Source: Chloroflexota bacterium
Lineage (GTDB): Bacteria; Chloroflexota; Anaerolineae; Anaerolineales; Villigracilaceae
Assembly (NCBI GenBank): GCA_016223135.1
Contig: JACRPQ010000010.1
Coordinates: forward strand, 124,001-188,000
Direction of reading: 5' to 3'
Length of the DNA stretch: 64,000 nt
In this document: positions 57,240-64,000 of the stretch, in pieces
How positions within the stretch are numbered: position 1 is the stretch's first letter
Layout: the number at the start of each line of letters is the position of its first letter
Program-made: the position numbers and the translations under genes
Notes under the pieces: generated by a model
What the model was told of the DNA's origin: nothing
Databases searched by the model: none
The model's input: the letters and a program-made list of their open reading frames with translations, nothing else

Positions 57240-58269
57240 ATCTTTTCTCCTTTGGAAGGATCTCGTCATCCGAGATTTCCTGCAATCTTCGATAGCGGGC
57301 AGGGCTGCCCTGCTCCACCTCCTCGAAGTTTGTGACTTCAATCATGCCGCGTTCGTAGAGATATTCGATATATGCGCCGGTCTTTTCGATGACCAGCAAT
57401 TGGTTATAGCCGCTCATTTCGCCATACACGGCGCGGCACACTTCGGCAATCGTCAGCGGTTCGGCAAGGGCACGCAGGGCGCGGCTCATGCGGCGGATAA
57501 GGTTTTGCCGCGTGGCTTCGATGCGCTCCGCCAAATTGGTGAATGCGTCGTTGTGACCGTTCAGGAACAGGCGCGCGCCCTCCGCCCATTCCTGCAAACG
57601 CGCCAGCGAGGTGAGGTAGTGTTCCACGCCGCCATAGGGATTGATGGACTCGGGGGCGAGGTGAGGCGTGACGCCCTCCACGACCATGTCGCCGCAAAGG
57701 ACAACATCATCCACCCGCATCGCCACGTGACCCGGACAATGCCCCGGCAAATGAATCATTTTCAACGCCCCTACCTGCATCCCCTGCGCCTCGTAGGTGA
57801 AGTCCACAGGGACAGAGCGGTAGAGCGCTTTGGTGAAGCGGTAAATGCCGAGGAGTGAGTCAATTTCGTCGCTGGCGAGTCCGCTTTCGGTCAGGAAAGA
57901 GGCGAGGCGGCGGGAGATGAGGGCAAGCCGCGCGTCGTGATGCGCCACGATCTGTACGTCCAGTTCGTGGCATCCAATCTGCGCGTTCGTGAGAGATTTG
58001 AGTTTGACGAGACCGCCGTAATGGTCAATGTGGGCGTGCGTGAGGAGGATATGAGTGAGATCGGCGGGCTGTAATCCCGCCTGCTGCAAGCCGTTCAGCA
58101 GATTTTCGTGTGAGATTTCGGAGCCGGAGCCGGTGTCAATGAGAATGTTGTGACCGTTTGCAGAGACGAGATACGCATACGCCCAAAACTTCGGAAATGC
58201 TTGGATCGGCAGGCGGTGGATTTTTACCCCGCTGGAAGTTTCGAATACGGCGTAGGAGGCTTGGGTCAT
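57226..58269 (-). CDS. MBL-fold metallo-hydrolase
   Basis: 347 aa. The metal-binding HxHxDH motif is THAHIDHYGG (about residues 77-82), with HLPGHCPGHVAMRVDDVVLCGDMV giving the next His and Asp, and NGHND the last His. A helical extension from about residue 240 (RIEATRQNLIRRMSRALRAL) ends in a small C-terminal domain of the glyoxalase II-like/RNase-unlike type. In a fatty-acid operon a thioesterase role is plausible. Its ATG overlaps the regulator stop as ATGA. Confidence 0.88.
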   Translation of the reverse strand: MTQASYAVFETSSGVKIHRLPIQAFPKFWAYAYLVSANGHNILIDTGSGSEISHENLLNGLQQAGLQPADLTHILLTHAHIDHYGGLVKLKSLTNAQIGCHELDVQIVAHHDARLALISRRLASFLTESGLASDEIDSLLGIYRFTKALYRSVPVDFTYEAQGMQVGALKMIHLPGHCPGHVAMRVDDVVLCGDMVVEGVTPHLAPESINPYGGVEHYLTSLARLQEWAEGARLFLNGHNDAFTNLAERIEATRQNLIRRMSRALRALAEPLTIAEVCRAVYGEMSGYNQLLVIEKTGAYIEYLYERGMIEVTNFEEVEQGSPARYRRLQEISDDEILPKEKRYVFI

Positions 58270-58826
58270 TTCAACAATCCGTTCAAAAGCAGGCTGGCGT
58301 AGTCATCGGCAATTTGCTGGATGGTCTTTTCTCCGTCGCTGCGATACCAGGTGATTGTCCAGTTCAACAAACCGAGCAGGGCGCGCGCCGTGAGGGGAAT
58401 ATCGTTGCAGAGGAAGATGCCTTCCTCCACCCCTTGGGTCAGCACATTCCGCCACAGCATTTCGAACTTGTCACGATTTGGAACGTGACGGACGTGCTGA
58501 CGCCGCTCGAGGGCGCGATGCTCAAACAGAAGAACTGCCGCAAGGTCGAGGTTCTCGTCGAGGATTTGCAAGTATTCGGAAATCATGCGCCGCAATTTTT
58601 GGTCGGCGGGGAGGTCTTGGGAAGCGACGGCGGAAATCCGCTCGAGGAGCAGTTTGAGCGCCTGGTCAAGCAGCTCGAGCAGAATTTCCTGCTTGGACGA
58701 AACATGATGATACAGACTTGCCTTTTGAAGATGTACGGCTTCGGCAATATCATTCATGGACGCGCCATGAAACCCCTTCTGGCGGAATACTTGCGCAGCA
58801 GCTTCGAGAATATCTTCGCGGGTCAT
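58266..58826 (-). CDS. TetR/AcrR family regulator of the beta-oxidation operon
   Basis: 186 aa. The N-terminal helix-turn-helix is ILEAAAQVFRQKGFHGASMNDIAEAV and LQKASLYHHVSSKQEIL; the ligand domain is all-helical. It is the first gene of a run of eight genes on the minus strand that ends at the terminator near 50113 and covers a full beta-oxidation cycle. It probably represses its own operon and responds to an acyl-CoA, as FadR/PsrA-type TetR proteins do. Palindromes in front of the gene fit its operators. Confidence 0.9.
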   Translation of the reverse strand: MTREDILEAAAQVFRQKGFHGASMNDIAEAVHLQKASLYHHVSSKQEILLELLDQALKLLLERISAVASQDLPADQKLRRMISEYLQILDENLDLAAVLLFEHRALERRQHVRHVPNRDKFEMLWRNVLTQGVEEGIFLCNDIPLTARALLGLLNWTITWYRSDGEKTIQQIADDYASLLLNGLLK

Positions 58827-58834
58827 AGGCTACC

Positions 58835-58876
58835 TACCGAACGGTCGGTAAGCGGATAATACCCCCAACCGACGGT
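58835..58876. promoter_or_regulatory. putative TetR operators
   Basis: TACCGAACGGTCGGTA (58835-58850) has 6-bp inverted arms; ACCGACGGT (58868-58876) is a shorter palindrome of the same sequence type. Both lie between the regulator and the divergent fumarase/aspartase gene. A minus-strand TATTAT lies near 58855-58860. Confidence 0.6.
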
Positions 58877-58888
58877 AAAGTCAAGAAG

Positions 58889-58917
58889 TTGAAGCGGTCA
58901 TTTTATTGTGTTAGACT
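58889..58917 (+). promoter_or_regulatory. promoter of the fumarase/aspartase gene
   Basis: TTGAAG (58889-58894), 17-bp spacer, TAGACT (58912-58917), 6 nt before ATG 58924; leaderless geometry. Confidence 0.6.
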
Positions 58918-58923
58918 TTGCTC

Positions 58924-60345
58924 ATGGCTTCGACCCGCACCGAACGAGATTCCCTGGGGGAGGTACAAGTCCCCGCCGACGCATTGTACGGCGCACAGAC
59001 CCAACGCGCTGTGGAAAATTTCCACATCTCAGGCTTGAGACCGCGGCCGGCGTTCATCTGGTCAATGGGAGTGATCAAACGGGCTGCCGCCGAAGTCAAC
59101 CATGACCTGGGCTTGCTGGACGCTCAACGGGCGGAAGCCATCGTCCAAGCCGCGCAGGAAGTGATGGACGGCAAATGGAACGACCAGTTCGTGGTTGACC
59201 CTTTTCAGGCTGGCGCGGGGACGAGTCACAACATGAATGTCAACGAGGTCATCGCGAATCGCGCCACGCAGATCATGGGCGGAAAATTGGGGGAATATCT
59301 CGTGCATCCAAACGATCACGTCAACATGTCGCAATCTACAAACGACACGATACCAACTGCCATTCGGCTAGGCTGTCTGTGGCGGTTGGATGAACTGCTG
59401 ACCGTGCTAAAGAATCTCACCGAGGCGCTGAATGAAAAAGCGGTTGAATTCGACGACATCGTCAAATCAGGACGGACGCATTTGCAGGATGCCGTGCCGG
59501 TTCGCCTCGGTCAGGAGTTTGGCGCGTACGCGAAAGCCGTTGAACGCGACGCAGAACGCATCCGAGACGCCGCTGAGGCGTTGAGGCGGCTTGGGATTGG
59601 CGGCACAGCCGTAGGGTCCGGTTTGAACGCCCATCCGGAATATCACACGCGCATGGTCGCCAGGCTGTCCATGCTGACCGGCTTCCGACTGAGAGAGTCG
59701 GATAATCTGTTCGAGTCCATGCAATCCATGGCAGATATGGCTGCGTTCTCATCTGCCATCAAAACACTGGCGCTAACCCTGATCCGCATCGCCAACGACT
59801 TCCGCCTGCTCGCATCGGGTCCAGCCACCGGGCTGGATGAAATCCGGCTGCCTGCGGTGCAGCCGGGGTCGAGCATCATGCCGGGCAAGGTCAACCCGGT
59901 GATGGCAGAAATGCTGGATATGGCGATGATGCACGTGGTCGGGCGCGAGGTGAGCGTTTCACTGGCAGCCCAGGCTGGGCAGCTGGAACTGAACGTGATG
60001 ATGCCGTTGATTGCGTACGAACTGTTCGAGCAGATGCAAATCACAATCGAATCGGTGCGCGCCTTCACGGAAAAAGCCGTGCGCGGCGTGCAAGCGAACC
60101 GCGAGAAGGCAGAAGGCTGGCTGGAGAAGAATGCCATCATCGTGACCGCATTAAATCCATTGATCGGATACGCGCAGGGGGCGGCGCTGGTCAAAGAGGC
60201 GATGAAACGCAACCTTCCAATTCGGGAAGTTGCAATCCAAAAGGCAAAAGACGGGGAATTGAAGCATCGCGACGAAGACCGCGCGGTTTCCGTCGAAGAG
60301 ATAAAATCTGCGCTCGCGGATTTGAGAAAACTGACAGGGAAATAG
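58924..60345 (+). CDS. class II fumarate hydratase / aspartate ammonia-lyase family protein
   Basis: 473 aa from ATG 58924. Superfamily signature PGSSIMPGKVNPV carries the catalytic Ser loop. HVNMSQSTNDTIPTA and KSGRTHLQDAVPVRLGQEF are substrate-binding; the His of GRTHLQD is the fumarase form (aspartases have Gln). In contrast, QAGAGTSHNMNVNEVIANRA is closer to aspartase. So the product is malate/fumarate or aspartate/fumarate; an assay would be needed to decide. It is divergent from the TetR gene and starts at a leaderless promoter. Confidence 0.88.
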   Translation: MASTRTERDSLGEVQVPADALYGAQTQRAVENFHISGLRPRPAFIWSMGVIKRAAAEVNHDLGLLDAQRAEAIVQAAQEVMDGKWNDQFVVDPFQAGAGTSHNMNVNEVIANRATQIMGGKLGEYLVHPNDHVNMSQSTNDTIPTAIRLGCLWRLDELLTVLKNLTEALNEKAVEFDDIVKSGRTHLQDAVPVRLGQEFGAYAKAVERDAERIRDAAEALRRLGIGGTAVGSGLNAHPEYHTRMVARLSMLTGFRLRESDNLFESMQSMADMAAFSSAIKTLALTLIRIANDFRLLASGPATGLDEIRLPAVQPGSSIMPGKVNPVMAEMLDMAMMHVVGREVSVSLAAQAGQLELNVMMPLIAYELFEQMQITIESVRAFTEKAVRGVQANREKAEGWLEKNAIIVTALNPLIGYAQGAALVKEAMKRNLPIREVAIQKAKDGELKHRDEDRAVSVEEIKSALADLRKLTGK

Positions 60346-60435
60346 CCGACCGGGTCAGAGGACCGGCATGGAACACACCATATGACACTGAACAGGCTGC
60401 ATGTATTCGGAACGAAAAAACCGCGCTTCTAATGC

Positions 60436-60441
60436 TATAAT
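60436..60441 (+). promoter_or_regulatory. -10 box of the DUF948-like gene
   Basis: TATAAT 6 nt before ATG 60448; leaderless geometry. Confidence 0.6.
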
Positions 60442-60447
60442 CAAAAT

Positions 60448-60909
60448 ATGGCAACGCCACTACCCTCCCAACAAACTGACGCATCCCATCCTAGCCCCGA
60501 AGAATCTGCCGTGCAACAAGAGCGCGAAAAGCAGACGAAACGTTTGACGGTCGCCGTCATCGCTGGCGTGGTCGTTTTCTTGGTTCTACTGGGCGCAGCC
60601 ATCTACTTCCTGCTTCAACCTGCCACGCCCACTGACAAAATTCGCGATATTTTCATCATCGTGGTGGCGCTCGAATCGCTGGTCATCGGTGTGGCGCTGA
60701 TTATCCTCATCGTTCAAATGGCAAGCCTGATCAACCTGCTTCAAAACGAGGTGCGTCCCATCCTCAAAGCCACCAGCGAGACCGTCCACAATCTGCGCGG
60801 CACGGCGGAATTTTTGGGCGAAAACGTTGTCGAGCCTGTCATCAAATTGAACGGTTATCTGGCAGGCTTGAACCGTATGTTAGAATTGATGGGCATAAAA
60901 AAGAAGTAA
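60448..60909 (+). CDS. membrane protein, DUF948-like
   Basis: 153 aa. A charged, Gln/Glu-rich cytosolic N-terminus is followed by two hydrophobic helices (about residues 33-55 and 66-95) and an amphipathic helix (LLQNEVRPILKATSETVHNLRGTAEFLG) typical of DUF948-like general-stress proteins. It ends in a short basic tail, MGIKKK. A YtxH-type gene follows 40 bp later, a pairing common in Bacillus. Function unknown; probably envelope stress. Confidence 0.7.
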   Translation: MATPLPSQQTDASHPSPEESAVQQEREKQTKRLTVAVIAGVVVFLVLLGAAIYFLLQPATPTDKIRDIFIIVVALESLVIGVALIILIVQMASLINLLQNEVRPILKATSETVHNLRGTAEFLGENVVEPVIKLNGYLAGLNRMLELMGIKKK

Positions 60910-60949
60910 GCCTTTTGTAAAAAGATAAACCCACCCCAAGGAGGTTACC

Positions 60950-61294
60950 ATGTCTGATCGTGATGAATTCGGAGCCTTTCTCGTAGGCTTCATTGTTGGC
61001 GGACTGACCGGCGCTGTGGTCGCCCTGTTGTTTGCACCGCAATCCGGCGAGGAAACCCGCGCCCTCATCAAGGACAAGTCCATCGAACTGCGCGACAAGG
61101 CTTCGCAAACCGCTGAAGAAGCGCTCGCCAAAGCAGAAGCCGCCGCGCAGGAAGCCCGCGCCCGCGCCGATGAACTCGCCCGACAGTTGAAGGAACGCGG
61201 CACCGAGGTTTACACCAAAGCCAGCGAACGCGGTAAAACCGTGGTCGAGTCGCTGCGCAAGGGCAAAAAGTCCGACGAGACGCCTGCCGGCTGA
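60950..61294 (+). CDS. YtxH domain-containing protein
   Basis: 114 aa. The YtxH signature is at the start: a glycine-rich membrane helix FLVGFIVGGLTGAVVALLFAP followed by QSGEETRALIKDKS. The rest (residues 40-100) is one long Ala/Glu/Arg-rich helix, probably a coiled coil. A GGAGG sits upstream of the ATG. Stress-associated in other bacteria; molecular role unknown. Confidence 0.88.
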   Translation: MSDRDEFGAFLVGFIVGGLTGAVVALLFAPQSGEETRALIKDKSIELRDKASQTAEEALAKAEAAAQEARARADELARQLKERGTEVYTKASERGKTVVESLRKGKKSDETPAG

Positions 61295-61309
61295 GGCACT
61301 TGAATCCGT

Positions 61310-61345
61310 GCGAGGGTTTGACCCGGCGGTCAAGCCCTCGCTTTG
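61310..61345 (+). terminator. intrinsic terminator after the YtxH gene
   Basis: GCGAGGGTTTGACC pairs with GGTCAAGCCCTCGC (one G-U) around CGGC, followed by TTTG. It lies immediately before the next start codon. Confidence 0.75.
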
Positions 61346-61348
61346 TTT

Positions 61349-62056
61349 ATGAGAACGCTTCTGCGGGTATTCTTTCACCTGCTCTATCACCCCTTTGCCT
61401 TTGCCTATGATCTCGTGGCAGGGATTGTCTCGTTTGGGCATTGGAAGGAATGGGTGCTGGAAGTAGTCCCCTTCATTCAGGGGACACGGACGCTCGAAAT
61501 CGGTCACGGACCCGGACACGTGCACCGCTTCCTTCTCCGCCGAGGCTTGGTCGCTGTTGCCTTGGACGAATCTGCCACGATGAGCCGGCTTGCCAGGCGG
61601 CGGGTGATTGCGGCACAAGCGTCACGCCAGCCATCAGCACTCTCACGCATACAATCACGCTCACAACATTCTGGCTACACGCAAATCAATCTAACTCGCG
61701 GGTTGGCGCAAGCGCTCCCCTTTCGAGACGGGGCATTCGAAACCGTCATTGCCACATTCCCCGCAGAGTACATCGCCGATCCGCGAACGCTGTCAGAGGT
61801 GAGGAGATGCCTTTCGGACGGAGGCAGGTTTGTCGTCCTACCCGCTGCGCTGCCCAAAAACCGCCTCCTTGCCTGGCTGTTTCGAGTCACAGGTCAGGCG
61901 CCGTCCGATGCAGTGCAGGTCATCCAGAAAAAATTACAAGAGCCGCTCATTCAAGCGGCGTTCGAGACAAAGATGCATGTAGTGGAAAAACCTTCGGGGA
62001 CGCTTATCATCATTGTCGCTGAAAAAAAGGAAAAGTATGTTCAAAAAACTTCGTGA
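61349..62056 (+). CDS. class I SAM-dependent methyltransferase
   Basis: 235 aa from ATG 61349. An N-terminal hydrophobic region (LLRVFFHLLYHPFAFAYDLVAG) could associate with the membrane. The SAM motif is TLEIGHGPGHVHRFLL (about residues 48-63); ALPFRDGAFETVIATFPAEYI and LSDGGRFVVLPAA are later motifs. Between motif II and the strand before ALPFRD lies an odd Ser/Gln/Arg-rich stretch (residues about 89-113) without family match. Acceptor unknown. It overlaps the hemolysin III gene by 20 bp. Confidence 0.82.
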   Translation: MRTLLRVFFHLLYHPFAFAYDLVAGIVSFGHWKEWVLEVVPFIQGTRTLEIGHGPGHVHRFLLRRGLVAVALDESATMSRLARRRVIAAQASRQPSALSRIQSRSQHSGYTQINLTRGLAQALPFRDGAFETVIATFPAEYIADPRTLSEVRRCLSDGGRFVVLPAALPKNRLLAWLFRVTGQAPSDAVQVIQKKLQEPLIQAAFETKMHVVEKPSGTLIIIVAEKKEKYVQKTS

Positions 62057-62675
62057 ACCTGTTAATAGTCTTACCCACTGGGCGGGCGCTGCGCTGGCGC
62101 TCGCAGGGTTGATTGCCCTGCTTGTGGTAGGCTGGGATACTCCCGCCAAGGTCATTTCGCTCGCCATATATGGCATCAGCCTGATTGCCATGTTTTCTGC
62201 AAGCGCCACCTATCACATGGTGCGCGTGAAAGACAGGGCTTTGGAAATTTTTCGCAAGATTGACCATTCCGCCATTTATCTGCTTATCGCCGGCACGTAC
62301 ACGCCGTTTTGTGTGAATGCCTTCGAAGGCTTTTGGAAATGGGGAATGTTGGGCATCATCTGGTCGCTGGCGCTCATTGGAATTGTAGTCAAGGTGTTCT
62401 ACATCCGCGCGCCGCGCTGGTTGAATGCCGGCATCTACATTTTGATGGGCTGGCTGGCTGTCGGCGCGGCGGGGCAAATGCTCGCGGCGCTGCCTGGCTG
62501 GGTGTTTGGCTGGCTGATTGCCGGCGGCGTGATTTATACGCTGGGCGCAATTGTGTACATCACCAAAATTTTCAATTTCAAACCCGGCGTGTTCGGCTTC
62601 CATGAGATGTGGCACATTTTCGTTCTGCTGGCTGCCGCAGCGCACTATGTGGCGGTGCTGGGCTTGGCGGTGTAA
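62037..62675 (+). CDS. hemolysin III family membrane protein (PAQR-like)
   Basis: 212 aa from ATG 62037 with AAAAGGAAAAG upstream. Seven membrane segments and the family motifs SASATYHMV, KIDHSAIYLLIAGTYTPFC and the C-terminal HEMWHIFVLLAAAAHY, which hold the metal-binding His and Asp residues. Members include putative hydrolases such as adiponectin-receptor-like ceramidases; true haemolysin activity is doubtful. Its TAA is directly followed by the stop of the opposite gene (TAATTA). Confidence 0.9.
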   Translation: MFKKLREPVNSLTHWAGAALALAGLIALLVVGWDTPAKVISLAIYGISLIAMFSASATYHMVRVKDRALEIFRKIDHSAIYLLIAGTYTPFCVNAFEGFWKWGMLGIIWSLALIGIVVKVFYIRAPRWLNAGIYILMGWLAVGAAGQMLAALPGWVFGWLIAGGVIYTLGAIVYITKIFNFKPGVFGFHEMWHIFVLLAAAAHYVAVLGLAV

Positions 62676-64000
62676 TTACTTCAGGATTTGAAATAGGTTG
62701 CTGTAATCATCCGTCCACAGCCTGAGGGTTGTGGAGTAGCCGCTCAAGTCAACCGCGCGGGTTTGTATGGCAGGCGTGTTCAACACAGCAGGGTCGCGGG
62801 CAAGCAAAACCCAATGGGAAGCGTAGCCGCCATTGGCGTCACCGGCGTAGTTCACGCGCACCATATACAAGCCGTAATGCTTTGCCAGCCGCCAGAAGAC
62901 CGGTTGAAGGTCAAGGTGCAGGTTGGTGATGTGGGCGGCGATGATGCCGTTGGGCGCAAGATGGGCGAGGTATAAATCAAAGGCTTCAGCAGTGACGAGA
63001 TGGACGGGGATTGAATCGCTGCTGAAGGTATCCAGGATGAGCACGTCGAAGTTTTGTGAGCCGATTTCAGCCAGTTCACGTTCGAGGGAGAGACGCGCGT
63101 CACCGAGAATTATGGTTACATCGGCTTGGCTGTTGTTGACGAATGAGAAAAATCCGCCCTGCCCTTCCGCCAGATTGACCACAACAGGATTGATCTCGTA
63201 CAAACGGTACGCATCTCCGCGCTGACCATAGACCGCCAGCGTCCCTACGCCGGCGCCCAACATGCCCACCCGCATCCCTTTGCCGTATTTGGGATGGTTC
63301 AAGATTGCCAGCCCTGCTCCGCTTTCAGGGACGTAGTATGTTGTCGGCAGATTGCGGTCTTTCCCGATGAACTGCAGCCCATGAATGGTGATGCCGTGCG
63401 CCATCAGGTAGGCGGGGCGCGGCGGCTCACCCACCAGGCTTTCGCGGACGCGAATGACGCCATAGAAATTCCGCTCGGCGTAGAACGACCCGGAGAAGGA
63501 TGTCTCCACCCACAGGAGCAAGACGGTGGTCAATACGAAGACAAAGAAGAGAAAGCGCGCGCGCGCCGCTATCTCAGTGGGAGGAGGCGAAGCCAACCCA
63601 TCGCCGCCGCTTGCAGACCAAGCCGTCGGGTTATATTTGCCTGACGGGCGGAGAATGGTCAGGAGTACCGCCGCCGCCATTGCCAGCCCGATAAAGAATT
63701 CCCAGTAGCCGTCGAAAATCAGCGGCGCAATCAGGCTGACGAACAATCCTCCCAGCGCCCCGCCAAAAGAAATCATCAGGTAGAAACTGGTCAGGTGGTC
63801 GGCAGATGGGCGCAGGAGATATAACTCACCGTGACAGAGCATGCAAGCAGAGAAGAGCAGAAAGCAGTATGCCAGGATCTGCCAGTAGATGTGCAGGCGG
63901 GTAGCATTGAGCAGGACCATCACCGTCAGGGCGGCGGCAAGGATAAAGAGGGCAGCGTAGACTCTGCGGTTGTATCCACGCTCGCCGGAAAAAGCCAGGA
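62676..64000 (-). CDS. membrane-fused spermidine synthase-like protein (5' end beyond window)
   Basis: The visible C-terminal 441 residues have several membrane helices up to about 250 residues from the end, then a spermidine-synthase-type Rossmann domain: MRVGMLGAGVGTLAVYG, YRLYEINPVVVNLAE, VTIILGDARLSLERELAE and FDVLILDTFSSDSIPVHL. ATG 63920 would be an internal start, but the reading frame stays open and hydrophobic to base 64000, so the gene continues past the edge. Substrates of such membrane fusions are unknown; polyamine synthesis is not certain. Confidence 0.8.
   Translation of the reverse strand, partial: LAFSGERGYNRRVYAALFILAAALTVMVLLNATRLHIYWQILAYCFLLFSACMLCHGELYLLRPSADHLTSFYLMISFGGALGGLFVSLIAPLIFDGYWEFFIGLAMAAAVLLTILRPSGKYNPTAWSASGGDGLASPPPTEIAARARFLFFVFVLTTVLLLWVETSFSGSFYAERNFYGVIRVRESLVGEPPRPAYLMAHGITIHGLQFIGKDRNLPTTYYVPESGAGLAILNHPKYGKGMRVGMLGAGVGTLAVYGQRGDAYRLYEINPVVVNLAEGQGGFFSFVNNSQADVTIILGDARLSLERELAEIGSQNFDVLILDTFSSDSIPVHLVTAEAFDLYLAHLAPNGIIAAHITNLHLDLQPVFWRLAKHYGLYMVRVNYAGDANGGYASHWVLLARDPAVLNTPAIQTRAVDLSGYSTTLRLWTDDYSNLFQILK

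Noticed and set aside
1-64000. tRNA, rRNA or prophage genes
   Set aside because: No cloverleaf, rRNA or phage structural or integrase signature was recognised anywhere in the window.

Overview
The window looks like chromosomal DNA of a Gram-type-ambiguous, respiring bacterium, most likely Chloroflexota (Anaerolineae/Anaerolineales). This is inferred from an alternative complex III operon, a valine/2-oxoacid:ferredoxin oxidoreductase beside thiolases and acyl-CoA dehydrogenases, several lipobox lipoproteins, and intergenic DNA full of short repeats. No phage, plasmid, rRNA, tRNA or CRISPR array is visible. Most genes are ordinary housekeeping or metabolic genes; the unusual content is in regulation, repeats and a few aberrant paralogues.

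Layout. 1-3661 (minus): histidine phosphatase (cut by the edge), fabF, acetyltransferase, moaE-moaD-moaC. 3706-13907: scpA, VanZ-like protein, fused pabB-pabC, thiolase, C45-type peptidase, DUF2817 metallopeptidase, then a Mn2+ (yybP-ykoY) riboswitch with an overlapping terminator ahead of a small membrane protein and a P-type ATPase. 14262-20975 (minus): alternative complex III (actA, split actB, actC, actD, actE and an extra monohaem cytochrome). 21293-27982: small membrane protein, M48 protease, isochorismatase-like hydrolase, RNase H, CBS protein, two lipoproteins, thiolase. 28210-31061: four-subunit 2-oxoacid:ferredoxin oxidoreductase. 31270-38416: aldo/keto reductase, ClpS, acyltransferase, then a tight cluster of dehydrogenase, antiporter, divergent PTPS-like protein, glycosyltransferase and methyltransferase. 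38607-43708: DEAD-box helicase convergent with a cold-shock gene, epimerase, 3-methyladenine glycosylase, fabI, bactofilin. 43753-48756: ProRS-like protein without a catalytic core, PH-domain membrane protein, DUF92, and metG behind a Met-rich leader peptide and terminator. 48904-58826 (minus): UroD-like protein and a TetR-controlled fatty-acid beta-oxidation operon. 58924-64000: fumarase/aspartase, DUF948-like and YtxH-like proteins, methyltransferase, hemolysin III, partial spermidine-synthase-like protein.

Most notable. (1) metG appears to be controlled by ribosome-mediated attenuation: a 30-codon leader with 8 Met codons, a terminator, and an alternative antiterminator pairing. (2) A MITE-like element of about 120 bp occurs three times, two copies having perfect 8-bp target duplications. 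(3) Degenerate 7-bp repeats of several unrelated sequences fill the gaps between genes and often supply stop codons and C-terminal residues. (4) Many first-in-operon genes have a -10 box 6-11 nt before ATG, implying leaderless mRNAs. (5) A ProRS paralogue lacks all class II motifs, and one of two adjacent acyl-CoA dehydrogenases lacks the catalytic Glu.

Limits: all assignments come from reading motifs by eye; no database search or folding program was run.
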